Positions 1-9,183 of a stretch of 64,000 bases of DNA are shown here, in pieces. Numbering within the stretch: position 1 is the stretch's first letter; each line of letters begins with the position of its first letter. The notes under the pieces are model-generated. The model saw only the letters and a list, made by a program, of their open reading frames with translations. It did no database searches and had not been told where the DNA came from. Origin of the DNA: Pseudomonas sp. GV071 (lineage in GTDB: Bacteria > Pseudomonadota > Gammaproteobacteria > Pseudomonadales > Pseudomonadaceae); assembly GCF_003050835.1 (NCBI RefSeq), contig NZ_QAOJ01000008.1:124001-188000 (forward strand), read 5' to 3'. The translations under genes were made by a program, and so were the position numbers.

Positions 1-317
1 AACCGGTGACCGGTCGCCTGCTGGACGGCGAAAACGGCCACTTCGGCCTGGTGGCGATTACCGACCGGCCATTCGACGGCTTTGTCAAAGCCGTGCGCAA
101 AGCCAACCTCGAGGCCATGCAGGCAGTAATCAAGCCTGTTGCAGCACCCGCTGCGGCACCGGCCAAACCTGACGGCACCGGTAAAGGTGGCGAGGGCAAA
201 GGCAAGGGCGAGGGCAAGGGTGGAGAGGGCAAAGGTGGCGAAGGCCACGGCGGCCCGGGTGGCGGCGCCGGTGGCCATGACGGCGCCGGCGGCGGTGCCG
301 GTGGTGGTCGCGGTTAA
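1..317 (+). CDS. C-terminal end of an unidentified protein with Gly/Lys-rich tail (5' truncated)
   Basis: The reading frame is open from the left edge, so the true start lies outside the window; the first GTG in frame is at 6. About 45 ordinary residues (GHFGLVAITDRPFDGFVKAV and onward) are followed by a short Ala/Pro linker and then by some 45 residues made almost only of Gly, Lys, Glu and later Gly, Ala, His, ending GGGRG. The tail looks like a disordered low-complexity extension. I do not recognise the folded part. It lies 87 bp before a co-directional esterase gene. No function is proposed. Confidence 0.6.
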   Translation, partial: PVTGRLLDGENGHFGLVAITDRPFDGFVKAVRKANLEAMQAVIKPVAAPAAAPAKPDGTGKGGEGKGKGEGKGGEGKGGEGHGGPGGGAGGHDGAGGGAGGGRG

Positions 318-404
318 ATGCTTGCCCGATTTTCGGATGGTTTCCTGCGTGTGGTGGGTGGTCACAGACTACCCATCCGCTGAGTCCTGCCTGAGGAGTT
401 GAAC

Positions 405-1553
405 GTGCAGCAAGTGCAAGGCTATTTCGATATCAAGTTCGAAGCCGTCAAAGACGCCTTCGCCGCCCTGTTCGAAGACCCCCAGGAGCGCGGTGGCGCC
501 CTGTGCATCCAGATCGACGGCGAAACCGTGATCGACATCTGGTGCGGTACCGCCGACAAGGCCGGTGAGCAGGCGTGGAATACCGACACCATCGCCAACC
601 TGTTTTCCTGCACCAAAACCTTCACTGCCGTCGCTGCCTTGCAGCTGGTAGGAGAGGGCAAACTGGCCCTGGACGTGCCGGTGGCCTCGCTGTGGCCGGA
701 GTTCGCTGCCGCGGGCAAAGAACAGATCACCCTGCGCCAGTTGCTCAGCCACCGCGCCGGCCTGCCGGCGGTGCGTGAAATGCTGCCGCCCGAAGCGCTG
801 TACCAATGGGACACCATGACCGCTGCGCTCGCTGCAGAAACCCCGTGGTGGACGCCGGGCACTGGCCATGGCTACGCCGCCATCACCTATGGCTGGCTGG
901 TGGGCGAGTTGCTGCGCCGGGTTGAGGGCAAAGGTCCGGGTGATGTCATCGTCGCCCGTACCGCGCAGCCGCTGGGGCTGGATTTCCATGTCGGGCTGGC
1001 TGATCAGGAGTTCTACCGGGTGGCGGAAATCTCCCGCGCCAAGGGCAACTTTGGCGACGCTTCGGCCCAGCGCCTGCTGAAAACCATGATGAGCGAGCCG
1101 GCCTCCATGAGTACCCGCGCCTTCGCCAACCCGCCATCGATCATGACCAGCACCAACAAGCCGGAGTGGCGGCGCATGCAACAGCCGGCGGCCAATGGCC
1201 ACGGCAATGCGCGTAGCCTGGCAGGCTTCTACAGCGGCTTGCTGAGCGGCCAGTTGCTCGACAGTGAATTGCTCGCCGAACTGACCCGCGAACACAGCGT
1301 TGGTGAGGACAAAACCCTGCTCACGCAAACCCGCTTTGGCCTCGGCTGCATGCTCGACCAACCGGACGTGCCTAACGGCACCTATGGCCTGGGGCCACGT
1401 GCCTTTGGTCATCCCGGCGCTGGCGGTTCTATCGGCTTTGCCGATCCTGAGTGTAAGGTGGCTTTCGGCTTCGTCACCAATACCCTCGGGCCCTACGTAT
1501 TGATGGACCCACGGGCGCAGAAGTTGGCGCGCACACTGGGTGCTTGCCTATAG
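405..1553 (+). CDS. Serine hydrolase of the beta-lactamase (class C) / EstB esterase fold
   Basis: The product is about 382 residues, the usual size of EstB-type esterases. It has the SxxK motif (SCTK, near residue 68), a YGW tyrosine motif near 160 and an HPGAGG segment near 340 that stands in for the KTG triad. There is no signal peptide, so it is probably cytoplasmic and more likely an esterase or lactone hydrolase than a drug-resistance enzyme. Start: GAGGAG at 393-398 directly abuts a TTG at 399, too close to use, so the GTG at 405 with 6 nt spacing is preferred. Substrate is unknown. Confidence 0.85.
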   Translation: MQQVQGYFDIKFEAVKDAFAALFEDPQERGGALCIQIDGETVIDIWCGTADKAGEQAWNTDTIANLFSCTKTFTAVAALQLVGEGKLALDVPVASLWPEFAAAGKEQITLRQLLSHRAGLPAVREMLPPEALYQWDTMTAALAAETPWWTPGTGHGYAAITYGWLVGELLRRVEGKGPGDVIVARTAQPLGLDFHVGLADQEFYRVAEISRAKGNFGDASAQRLLKTMMSEPASMSTRAFANPPSIMTSTNKPEWRRMQQPAANGHGNARSLAGFYSGLLSGQLLDSELLAELTREHSVGEDKTLLTQTRFGLGCMLDQPDVPNGTYGLGPRAFGHPGAGGSIGFADPECKVAFGFVTNTLGPYVLMDPRAQKLARTLGACL

Positions 1554-1777
1554 TTGTTACGAATATTTCACAACGAAGCTGTTTACATTGGGGGCGGACG
1601 CGCAGATAGGACATCGGGCGTTCGTCAATTGTGATCATCTTTGCCGCTGCACCGTTGCCATGGCTGCCCGTTAGAAGCAGCCAGCTACGCGAACCAGGTC
1701 CCGGCCATAGCGCCCTCCGAAGCAGAGAGCGTGGGCCATCTGGTTCTTGAGCTTATTTTTTTGTGTTTGAGGTTCCA

Positions 1778-2725
1778 ATGTTTCCGATCAAGTCTGCTGC
1801 TGCCCTGGCGCTGTGCGTCGCTCTTGCTGCGTGTTCTTCTACCCCCGAAACCCCTGACGCTTCCGCCGCTGCCAAAGCCCCTGTGGCCAGCGCCGCCAAA
1901 CCTGAAAGCGGTGGCCATTGGTGGTGGCCGTTTGGTGATGACAAAGCCGAAGCGAAAGCCGCTGTGGCCATGCCCGACCCGAAAATCACCCAAGCCTGGA
2001 TGGATCAGTACGAGCCGCGTCTGCGCGAAGCGCTGGATGGCAGCAAGTTTCAGCTGGAGCGCCGGGAAAACCTGCTGGTGGTCTCCGCTCCAGCGGACTC
2101 GACCTTCAACCCCGATCGCCCGAGCATGCTGATGCCGGTCACCCTGGGCCCGATCACCCGTGTCGCCAAGCTGGTGGAAAACGACAAGCAAGTGGCGGTG
2201 TTGATCCTCGGCCATGCCGACCCGAGCGGTGAAGAAACCCGCAACCGCGAACTGAGCCTGGAACGCGCCCGCGCCGTGACCGCGATCTTCCGCTTGAGCG
2301 GGTTGAAGAATGATCGCCTGATGGTGCGTGGTTTCGGCTCGGTATTGCCGCGTGCCGCCAACGACAGCCCTGAAGGCCGCGCCCTCAACCGTCGTGTGGA
2401 AATCATGCTGACCCCGCAAGACACCATGAGTGCGCTGCTGGCCAAGTACAACCAACCGGCGCCAGTGCCGGCTGCGCAGACCCTGGTGCGTAACGACCCG
2501 GTTCCGGCCGTGGCCCCGGCTAAAACCGCAGCCAAACCAGCGGTGAAAAAAGCGGCTGCCAAGCCGGCGGCAAAACCTGCTGTGGCGGCGAAAAAACCAG
2601 CGGTCAAACCAGCTGCGAGCAAGCCGGCGGCGAGCAAACCAACTGCTGCAAAGACGACACCGGTCAAGGTCGTGAAGGCCGATCCGGCGCAGTCTACGGA
2701 CAAGGTCGCTGCGGCGAAAAACTGA
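1778..2725 (+). CDS. OmpA-family outer-membrane lipoprotein with Lys/Ala/Pro-rich C-terminal tail
   Basis: A 315-residue lipoprotein. The N-terminus has a short charged start, a hydrophobic core and the lipobox LAAC followed by SSTPE. Residues about 100-220 form a peptidoglycan-binding OmpA_C domain (GHADPSGEE, NRELSLERARAV, GFGSVLP, NRRVEIML). Unusually, the last ~80 residues are a low-complexity run of Ala, Lys and Pro (units such as KPAVKKAA and SKPAASKP), resembling the tail of AlgP/histone H1-like proteins rather than an envelope domain. Start is the ATG at 1778 behind TGAGG, not the upstream GTG. pdxH follows 54 bp later. Confidence 0.85.
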   Translation: MFPIKSAAALALCVALAACSSTPETPDASAAAKAPVASAAKPESGGHWWWPFGDDKAEAKAAVAMPDPKITQAWMDQYEPRLREALDGSKFQLERRENLLVVSAPADSTFNPDRPSMLMPVTLGPITRVAKLVENDKQVAVLILGHADPSGEETRNRELSLERARAVTAIFRLSGLKNDRLMVRGFGSVLPRAANDSPEGRALNRRVEIMLTPQDTMSALLAKYNQPAPVPAAQTLVRNDPVPAVAPAKTAAKPAVKKAAAKPAAKPAVAAKKPAVKPAASKPAASKPTAAKTTPVKVVKADPAQSTDKVAAAKN

Positions 2726-2779
2726 GCCTGGCGGCCGACCGTACAGTGTTGAAAAACTGCGTGCTTTAGGAGCTGCGTG

Positions 2780-3427
2780 ATGACCGCCAACCTCGCCGAT
2801 ATGCGTCGAGACTACACCCGCGACGGGCTCACCGAGGCGCAAGCCCCGGCTGAGCCCCTGGCCTTGTTCCAGCAATGGTTCAGCGATGCGCGCAACACCG
2901 AGCAACTGCCGGTGGAAGCCAACGCCATGACCCTGGCCACGGTCGACGCCCAAGGGCGTCCGCATTGCCGCGTGCTGCTGCTGAAAAGCCTGGATGCCTA
3001 CGGCTTCACTTTCTTCACCAACTACGGCAGCGCCAAGGGCGAGCAGCTCGAAGCGCGGCCGTTTGCTGCTATGACCTTCTTTTGGCCGGCACTGGAGCGT
3101 CAGGTGCGCATTGAAGGGCGGGTGGAGAAGGTCAGTGCCGAGGAGTCCAACGACTACTTCCAGGTGCGCCCATTGGGCAGTCGCCTTGGGGCCTGGGCCT
3201 CGCCGCAGAGCCAGGTGATTGCCGACCGTGCCGAGCTCGAAGGCTTGCTGGCGGACACTGAAAAACGCTTTCTCGACCAGGCGCCAACCTGCCCGCCGCA
3301 CTGGGGTGGTTACCGCTTGGTGCCTGAACGCATCGAGTTCTGGCAGGGCCGCGCCAGTCGCTTGCATGACCGTTTGAACTATCGTCTAGAAAACGGCAGT
3401 TGGTCGCGGGAGCGTTTGGCCCCCTGA
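2780..3427 (+). CDS. pdxH: Pyridoxamine/pyridoxine 5'-phosphate oxidase
   Basis: FMN-dependent oxidase that makes pyridoxal 5'-phosphate from PNP or PMP, the last step of vitamin B6 synthesis and salvage. At 215 residues it has the expected length. Recognisable segments are the FMN-binding PHCRVLLLKSLD, TFFTNYGSAKG, and the C-terminal family signature around DRLNYRL and WSRERLAP. Start is ATG 2780, with AGGAG at 2768-2772; a GTG directly before it is in frame but less likely. Stand-alone between two lipoprotein genes, as often in Pseudomonas. Confidence 0.95.
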   Translation: MTANLADMRRDYTRDGLTEAQAPAEPLALFQQWFSDARNTEQLPVEANAMTLATVDAQGRPHCRVLLLKSLDAYGFTFFTNYGSAKGEQLEARPFAAMTFFWPALERQVRIEGRVEKVSAEESNDYFQVRPLGSRLGAWASPQSQVIADRAELEGLLADTEKRFLDQAPTCPPHWGGYRLVPERIEFWQGRASRLHDRLNYRLENGSWSRERLAP

Positions 3428-3528
3428 TAACGCCGTTCGGCTTGAGCCGGAATTATTCTTATGTGGCGACCGTGACAGTGTCGCGAGTGGCGCTGTCTAA
3501 TAGCTCGTCATCTCCCGGAGGTACCGTT

Positions 3529-3993
3529 ATGCGTAAGTCTGTTTTGTTAGTCGCATCGTTCACGGTGGCGGCACTGGCTCTGACCGGTTGCCAGTCGAGC
3601 CTGACCGGCGACAGCTATTCGCGCGACGAAGCGCGCACCGTGCAAACCGTGCGCATGGGCACCATCGAATCGCTGCGCCCAGTGAAAATCGAAGGCACCA
3701 AAACCCCAATCGGCGGAATCGCCGGTGCCGCCGTCGGTGGTGTAGCGGGTAGCACTGTGGGTGGCGGCAAGGGCAGCATTGTCGCGGCCGTGATTGGTGC
3801 GGTAGCCGGTGGTCTGCTGGGTTCGGCGACCGAAGAAGGCCTGACCCGTACCCAGGGCGTGGAAATCACCGTAAGGGAAGACGACGGCAGCATGCGTGCC
3901 TACGTGCAGGAAGTTCAGGAAAACGAGATTTTCCGTGTTGGCGAGCGGGTTCGTATCATGAGCGTCAACGGCACCAGCCGCGTCGCGCACTGA
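3529..3993 (+). CDS. Glycine-zipper outer-membrane lipoprotein (SlyB/Pcp-like)
   Basis: A 154-residue lipoprotein with lipobox LTGC (Cys about 21). The middle, residues about 62-105, is a glycine-zipper 2TM segment (GGIAGAAVGGVAG, GAVAGGLLGSA), flanked by soluble parts. The family is SlyB-like, an envelope-integrity lipoprotein that in enterics is under PhoP control; no such site is claimed here. Start is ATG 3529, with CGGAGGT at 3516-3522. A strong terminator follows 17 bp after the stop. Confidence 0.85.
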   Translation: MRKSVLLVASFTVAALALTGCQSSLTGDSYSRDEARTVQTVRMGTIESLRPVKIEGTKTPIGGIAGAAVGGVAGSTVGGGKGSIVAAVIGAVAGGLLGSATEEGLTRTQGVEITVREDDGSMRAYVQEVQENEIFRVGERVRIMSVNGTSRVAH

Positions 3994-4010
3994 GTTTTCT
4001 GTTGTGAAGG

Positions 4011-4035
4011 AGCCGGCCTAGTGCCGGCTTTTTTG
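4011..4035 (+). terminator. Rho-independent terminator after glycine-zipper lipoprotein
   Basis: Stem AGCCGGC / GCCGGCT with a short loop, followed by a T-run (4029-4034). Confidence 0.85.
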
Positions 4036-4053
4036 TGGGCGATTAGAAAGCAT

Positions 4054-4112
4054 CGCGGCTAAAGCCCCTCCCACATAAATCGAGGCTCTTTGTGGGAGGG
4101 GCTTTAGCCGCG
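4054..4112. repeat. REPIN: inverted pair of REP units
   Basis: CGCGGCTAAAGCCCCTCCCACA at 4054-4075 and its exact reverse complement at 4091-4112, 15 nt apart. This is the Pseudomonas REP type. The right arm overlaps the 3' end of the urea transporter gene and supplies its stop codon. Confidence 0.85.
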
Positions 4113-5021
4113 AGCTTTTGATTTTTTGAGGGGCTGCTTGGGCCGCGAATCCTCGGCCCCTCGCCGTAACGTGCGATGCGTCGCCTGCACCAGCCAGCAG
4201 GCCAGAATAAACGGCGCCGTCAGCTCCGGCAGGGCAAAGGCGGCAAAACCCGGCTGCAAGGGCAGGGCGAGCAAAATCCCCAGCAGAATAATCGCCGGGT
4301 TGCGGTACACCTGGCTCAGCGCCACGCCCACCAGCGCGCCGTTGTAGCCATACAAACCGTTCAGCGCATGGTCCGTGGACCATCCCTGTTGCAGCGCCAC
4401 CGCCAGGCCGATGGCCGAGCCCAGCACGGCCCATGCGGCCGCACGGCGGCTGGCGAGGAACAGACCAAGCAGCAGAATGGCGCCGGCCAGCGGTTCACCG
4501 AGAAATACCACCTGGCCGATGCCTTTGAGCAGCGCCGCGCCGATGCCGAGCACATCCAAACTCACTGGCACGCTCGGCCACACCTGCAGCGGTGGTGCCA
4601 GGGTGGCGGGCAGCAAACTCAATACCAACCAACTCAGCCCCACGAACGGGGCGGTAAAGGCCGGCAGCCATTGGCGTTGGCGGTTGCCGCGCATCAAGCG
4701 GTTGAGCACCAGGCTGGAAGCGCCGGCGCTGGCGATGATCAACAGCGGCAGCAACGCCGACCAGGTGAAGCGGTTGCACAGCATCAGGCCCAGCAGCACG
4801 CCGTTGTAGCTGTACAGACCGGCGTCGATATCGGCCTGGGTGTAGCCGCGGCGACGCGCCACCAGGGCGGCGGTCAAGCCACCGAGCAGAGCACCGCCAA
4901 GCAGGTCCGGCGCGCCGACAGCAATGGCCAACAGGCACAACGCGCCGAACAGCGGATGCTGCTGGAGGAAGATCTGGCTGCAGCCGTTGAGCAGGGCTTT
5001 GCCGTAGGTGAATTGGGTCAT
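4104..5021 (-). CDS. Urea transporter (UT family)
   Basis: A 305-residue, very hydrophobic inner-membrane channel. The fold is an internal duplication, and the two halves carry the paired signatures SYNGVLLGL (about residue 72) and GYNGALVGV (about 225) that mark UT-type urea channels. It lies beyond pyruvate kinase at the end of the gcl cluster, consistent with moving urea released by ureide breakdown. The stop codon and the last residues fall inside a REP unit. A perfect 31-bp inverted repeat ends 15 nt upstream of the ATG, leaving no convincing ribosome-binding site. Confidence 0.85.
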   Translation of the reverse strand: MTQFTYGKALLNGCSQIFLQQHPLFGALCLLAIAVGAPDLLGGALLGGLTAALVARRRGYTQADIDAGLYSYNGVLLGLMLCNRFTWSALLPLLIIASAGASSLVLNRLMRGNRQRQWLPAFTAPFVGLSWLVLSLLPATLAPPLQVWPSVPVSLDVLGIGAALLKGIGQVVFLGEPLAGAILLLGLFLASRRAAAWAVLGSAIGLAVALQQGWSTDHALNGLYGYNGALVGVALSQVYRNPAIILLGILLALPLQPGFAAFALPELTAPFILACWLVQATHRTLRRGAEDSRPKQPLKKSKARG

Positions 5022-5035
5022 TGTCGGTGTGGCCT

Positions 5036-5111
5036 GTTGGGCTTCGCGTTGCTCAACCCAACCTACAAATCTACAAATCCGTAGGTTGGGTTGAGCAACG
5101 CGAAGCCCAAC
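5036..5111. repeat. Perfect 31-bp inverted repeat, GTAGGTTGGGTTGAGC family (copy A)
   Basis: Arms 5036-5066 and 5081-5111 are exact reverse complements with a 14-nt loop. The sequence begins GTAGGTTGGGTTGAGC and ends GCCCAAC. A related pair is at 57028-57107 and a degenerate one at 8195-8275, so this is a dispersed palindromic element. It sits directly upstream of the urea transporter start. Confidence 0.85.
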
Positions 5112-5120
5112 GATTCAAAT

Positions 5121-5156
5121 AAAAAAAGGCGCCCAACGAGGGCACGAAGGACGCCT
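5121..5156 (-). terminator. Probable terminator (minus strand) downstream of pyruvate kinase
   Basis: Read on the minus strand: stem AGGCGTCC / GGGCGCCT followed by seven T. It lies about 170 nt after the pyruvate kinase stop, with a long palindrome in between. Confidence 0.6.
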
Positions 5157-5224
5157 AACTGGCATGAACCAGATGGGATTTGGGTGTTCCTGTCCGGCTT
5201 CCGGGGCGTCGGCCATGCGGCGTT

Positions 5225-5282
5225 GAGACCCTGCGTGCGCTGCTCACGTAGTTAACTACGCTGCGTTGCTCCGCAGGGTCTC
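5225..5282. repeat. Nested palindrome downstream of pyruvate kinase
   Basis: Outer arms GAGACCCTGCG (5225-5235) and CGCAGGGTCTC (5272-5282) enclose a perfect 14-bp palindrome CGTAGTTAACTACG at 5247-5260. There is no T-run, so it is not an ordinary terminator. With the elements above it fills the 302-bp gene-free stretch 5022-5323. Confidence 0.7.
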
Positions 5283-5323
5283 GCCTTGCCTGGCCTTAGC
5301 CCCGAAACCCTAGTTTCTGTGAT

Positions 5324-6750
5324 TTACAGCAGTGTCTCGATCCGCAAGCTATTGGTAGTCCCCGACTGCCCAAACGGCATACCCGCTGTAATCACCACCG
5401 TATCCCCACGCTTGGCCATGTTCTGCGCCTGAGCGATTTCCAGTGCCGTGGTGGTGATCTCATCCACCTTGCTCAACCGCGCATTCACCACCGAGTAAAT
5501 GCCCCAGGCCACGGTCAGGCGGCGGGCGGTCTGGATGTTCGGGGTCAGGCTGAGGATCGGTGCTTTCGGTCGCTCGCGGGAGGCGCGCAGGCTGGAGCTG
5601 CCGGATTCGGTGTAGTTGACCAGGGCCGCCACCGGCAGAATGCCGCTGATGCGCCGGATCGCGCAGCTGATGGCGTCCGAGGCGGTGGCTTCGGCGTTGG
5701 GGCGGCTGACGTCGAGCTGGGCCTGGAAGTCCGGGCCGTTTTCCACCTGGCGGATGATCTTGGCCATCATGCTCACGGCTTCCAGCGGGTAATCGCCGGA
5801 AGCGGTTTCGGCCGACAGCATCACCGCGTCGGTGCCTTCGGCCACGGCGTTGGCCACGTCGGTTACTTCGGCGCGGGTGGGGGCAGGGGAGAAGCGCATC
5901 GACTCCAGCATCTGCGTGGCCACCACCACCGGTTTACCCAACTGGCGGCAGGTGCGGATGATGTCTTTCTGAATGCGCGGCACGTTCTCGGCCGGCACTT
6001 CCACGCCCAGGTCGCCACGGGCCACCATGATCGCGTCGCACAGGCGGGCGATTTCTTCCAGGTGCTGCACCGCCGACGGTTTCTCGATTTTGGCCATCAG
6101 GAAGGCTTTGCCTTGGATCAGCTCGCGGGCCTCGATGATGTCTTCCGGGCGCTGCACGAACGACAGCGCCACCCAGTCCACGCCCAGTTGCAGGCCGAAG
6201 TCGAGGTCGACGCGGTCTTTGCTGGTCAGCGGGCTCAGCTGCAGCACGGCCTCGGGCACGTTCACGCCCTTGCGGTCGGACAGCTCACCGCCGGCACTCA
6301 CCAGGGTGTCGACGCCGGTGTTCTGCTTGCGGGTAACTTCCAGGCGCAGGCGGCCATCGTCGAGCAACAGACTCATGCCCGGTTCCAGCGCTTCGATGAT
6401 TTCCGGGTGCGGCAGGTTGACCCGGCGTTCATCGCCCGGGGTGCTGTCCAGGTCCAGGCGAAAGGCCTGCCCACGACTGAGGTTGACCTTGCCGGCGGCG
6501 AATTTGCCGACGCGCAGCTTGGGCCCTTGCAGGTCCATCAGAATGCCGATCGGGGTGTTCAGCTGGCGCTCGACTTCACGTACCCACTGGTAGCGTTGGG
6601 CGTGGTCGGCGTGTTCGCCGTGGCTGAAGTTCAGGCGGAACAGGTTCACCCCGGCTTCCACCAGGTGGCGAACGTCGTCCACGCCTTTTACGGCAGGGCC
6701 GAGGGTGGCGAGGATTTTTACTTTCTTATCGGACTTGGGCGTGTGCAGGC

Positions 6751-6754
<4 letters not shown>
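5324..6754 (-). CDS. pyk: Pyruvate kinase
   Basis: Converts phosphoenolpyruvate and ADP to pyruvate and ATP. The 476-residue length is typical of the bacterial type II enzyme. Visible motifs: KILATLGPA at the N-terminus, NFSHGEH, the active-site signature LMAKIEKPSAV near 225, ARGDLGVE, and the mobile MLESM segment. The gene starts inside the end of the glycerate kinase gene (ATGA overlap), so the two are translated together. In this position it is the dedicated last step of the glyoxylate-to-pyruvate route; P. putida has the same arrangement. Confidence 0.95.
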
Positions 6755-8025
<1,271 letters not shown>

Positions 8026-8062
8026 CAGGACTACTCCAAGCTCTTTTTTTGTTTTGGGTGCA

Positions 8063-8118
8063 GGTCGATTGCAGTCCACAACCCTCGTGCTCAAGGGCTG
8101 TGGACTGAAATCGACCCA
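8063..8118. repeat. Long hairpin between glxR and glycerate kinase
   Basis: Arms GGTCGATT + CAGTCCACA and TGTGGACTG + AATCGACC pair across about 20 nt of loop. It lies in the 256-bp glxR-ttuD gap and could process or attenuate the operon mRNA. No T-run on the minus strand. Confidence 0.65.
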
Positions 8119-8194
8119 CCCGGCTCGCAGGCCGTGACACCGCTTGCCGGGCAGATCGAAAAAGGTCACCGCGAGCCCGAAGGCTCGCGGTGTG

Positions 8195-8275
8195 TAGGTT
8201 GGGCTAAGTGCAGTGCAGCCCAACAAGCGGGGAGGCCATTTTTCAGGCAGCGCCCCACCCAGCCCAACCCACGTA
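8195..8275. repeat. Degenerate GTAGGTTGGG-family palindrome (copy C)
   Basis: GTAGGTTGGGCT on the left and AGCCCAACCCA on the right, with additional GCCCAAC inside. It is a weaker relative of the elements at 5036-5111 and 57028-57107, inserted 6 nt or so beyond the glxR stop. Confidence 0.55.
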
Positions 8276-8281
8276 TCGCTT

Positions 8282-9172
8282 TCAGTCCTTACGGATCGAG
8301 AAGTTGGCCATGTGTTCCAGGCCTTTGATCAGTGCCGAGTGGTCCCAGTTGCTGCCACCGATGGCCGCGCAGGTGCTGAACACTTGCTGGGCGTTGGCGG
8401 TGTTTGGCAGGTTCAGGCCCAGTTCCTTGGCGCCGGCCAGGGCCAGGTTCAGGTCTTTCTGGTGCAGGCTGATGCGGAAGCCCGGGTCGAAGGTGCCTTT
8501 GATCATGCGCTCGCCGTGCACTTCGAGAATCTTCGAGCCGGCGAAACCACCCATCAGCGCTTCACGCACCTTGGCTGGATCGGCGCCGTTCTTGGCGGCG
8601 AACAGCAGGGCTTCAGCAACGGCCTGAATGTTCAGGGCGACGATGATCTGGTTGGCGACCTTGGCGGTCTGACCGTCGCCATTGCCGCCGACGCGGGTGA
8701 TGTTCTTGCCCATGGCCTGGAACAGCGGCAGGGCGCGTTCGAAGGCTTTCTCGCAACCGCCGACCATGATCGACAGGGTGGCTGCTTTGGCGCCCACTTC
8801 ACCGCCGGAAACCGGGGCGTCGAGGTAGGCAGCGCCGGTGGCTTTGATTTTCTCGGCGAAGGCTTTGGTGGCGGTAGGGGAGATCGAGCTCATGTCGATG
8901 ACCACTTTGCCGGCGCCTGCGCCTTCAACGACGCCGTCCTTGCGGAACAGTACGTCTTCAACCTGGGGGGTATCCGGCACCATGATGATGATGAATTCGG
9001 ATTCCTGCGCCACTTCCTTCGGGTTGGCCAGGCCAACGCCGTTTTCGCCCAGCAGGTCTGCCGGCGCCTTGTCGAAGTGCTCGGAGAAGAACAGGGTGTG
9101 ACCTGCTTTTTGCAGGTTCTGGGCCATGGGTTTGCCCATGATGCCGGTGCCGATAAAGCCGATTTTAGCCAT
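8282..9172 (-). CDS. glxR: Tartronate semialdehyde reductase
   Basis: NAD(P)H-dependent reduction of tartronate semialdehyde (the Gcl product) to D-glycerate. A 296-residue member of the beta-hydroxyacid dehydrogenase family: Rossmann motif GFIGTGIMG at residues 5-13, substrate-binding DAPVSGGEVGA near 117-127, and the catalytic-lysine segment GQTAKVANQ near 165-173. It has a good SD (AAGGAGAACCTCC) and follows hyi by 11 bp, clearly the same operon. Confidence 0.93.
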   Translation of the reverse strand: MAKIGFIGTGIMGKPMAQNLQKAGHTLFFSEHFDKAPADLLGENGVGLANPKEVAQESEFIIIMVPDTPQVEDVLFRKDGVVEGAGAGKVVIDMSSISPTATKAFAEKIKATGAAYLDAPVSGGEVGAKAATLSIMVGGCEKAFERALPLFQAMGKNITRVGGNGDGQTAKVANQIIVALNIQAVAEALLFAAKNGADPAKVREALMGGFAGSKILEVHGERMIKGTFDPGFRISLHQKDLNLALAGAKELGLNLPNTANAQQVFSTCAAIGGSNWDHSALIKGLEHMANFSIRKD

Positions 9173-9183
9173 GGAGGTTCTCC

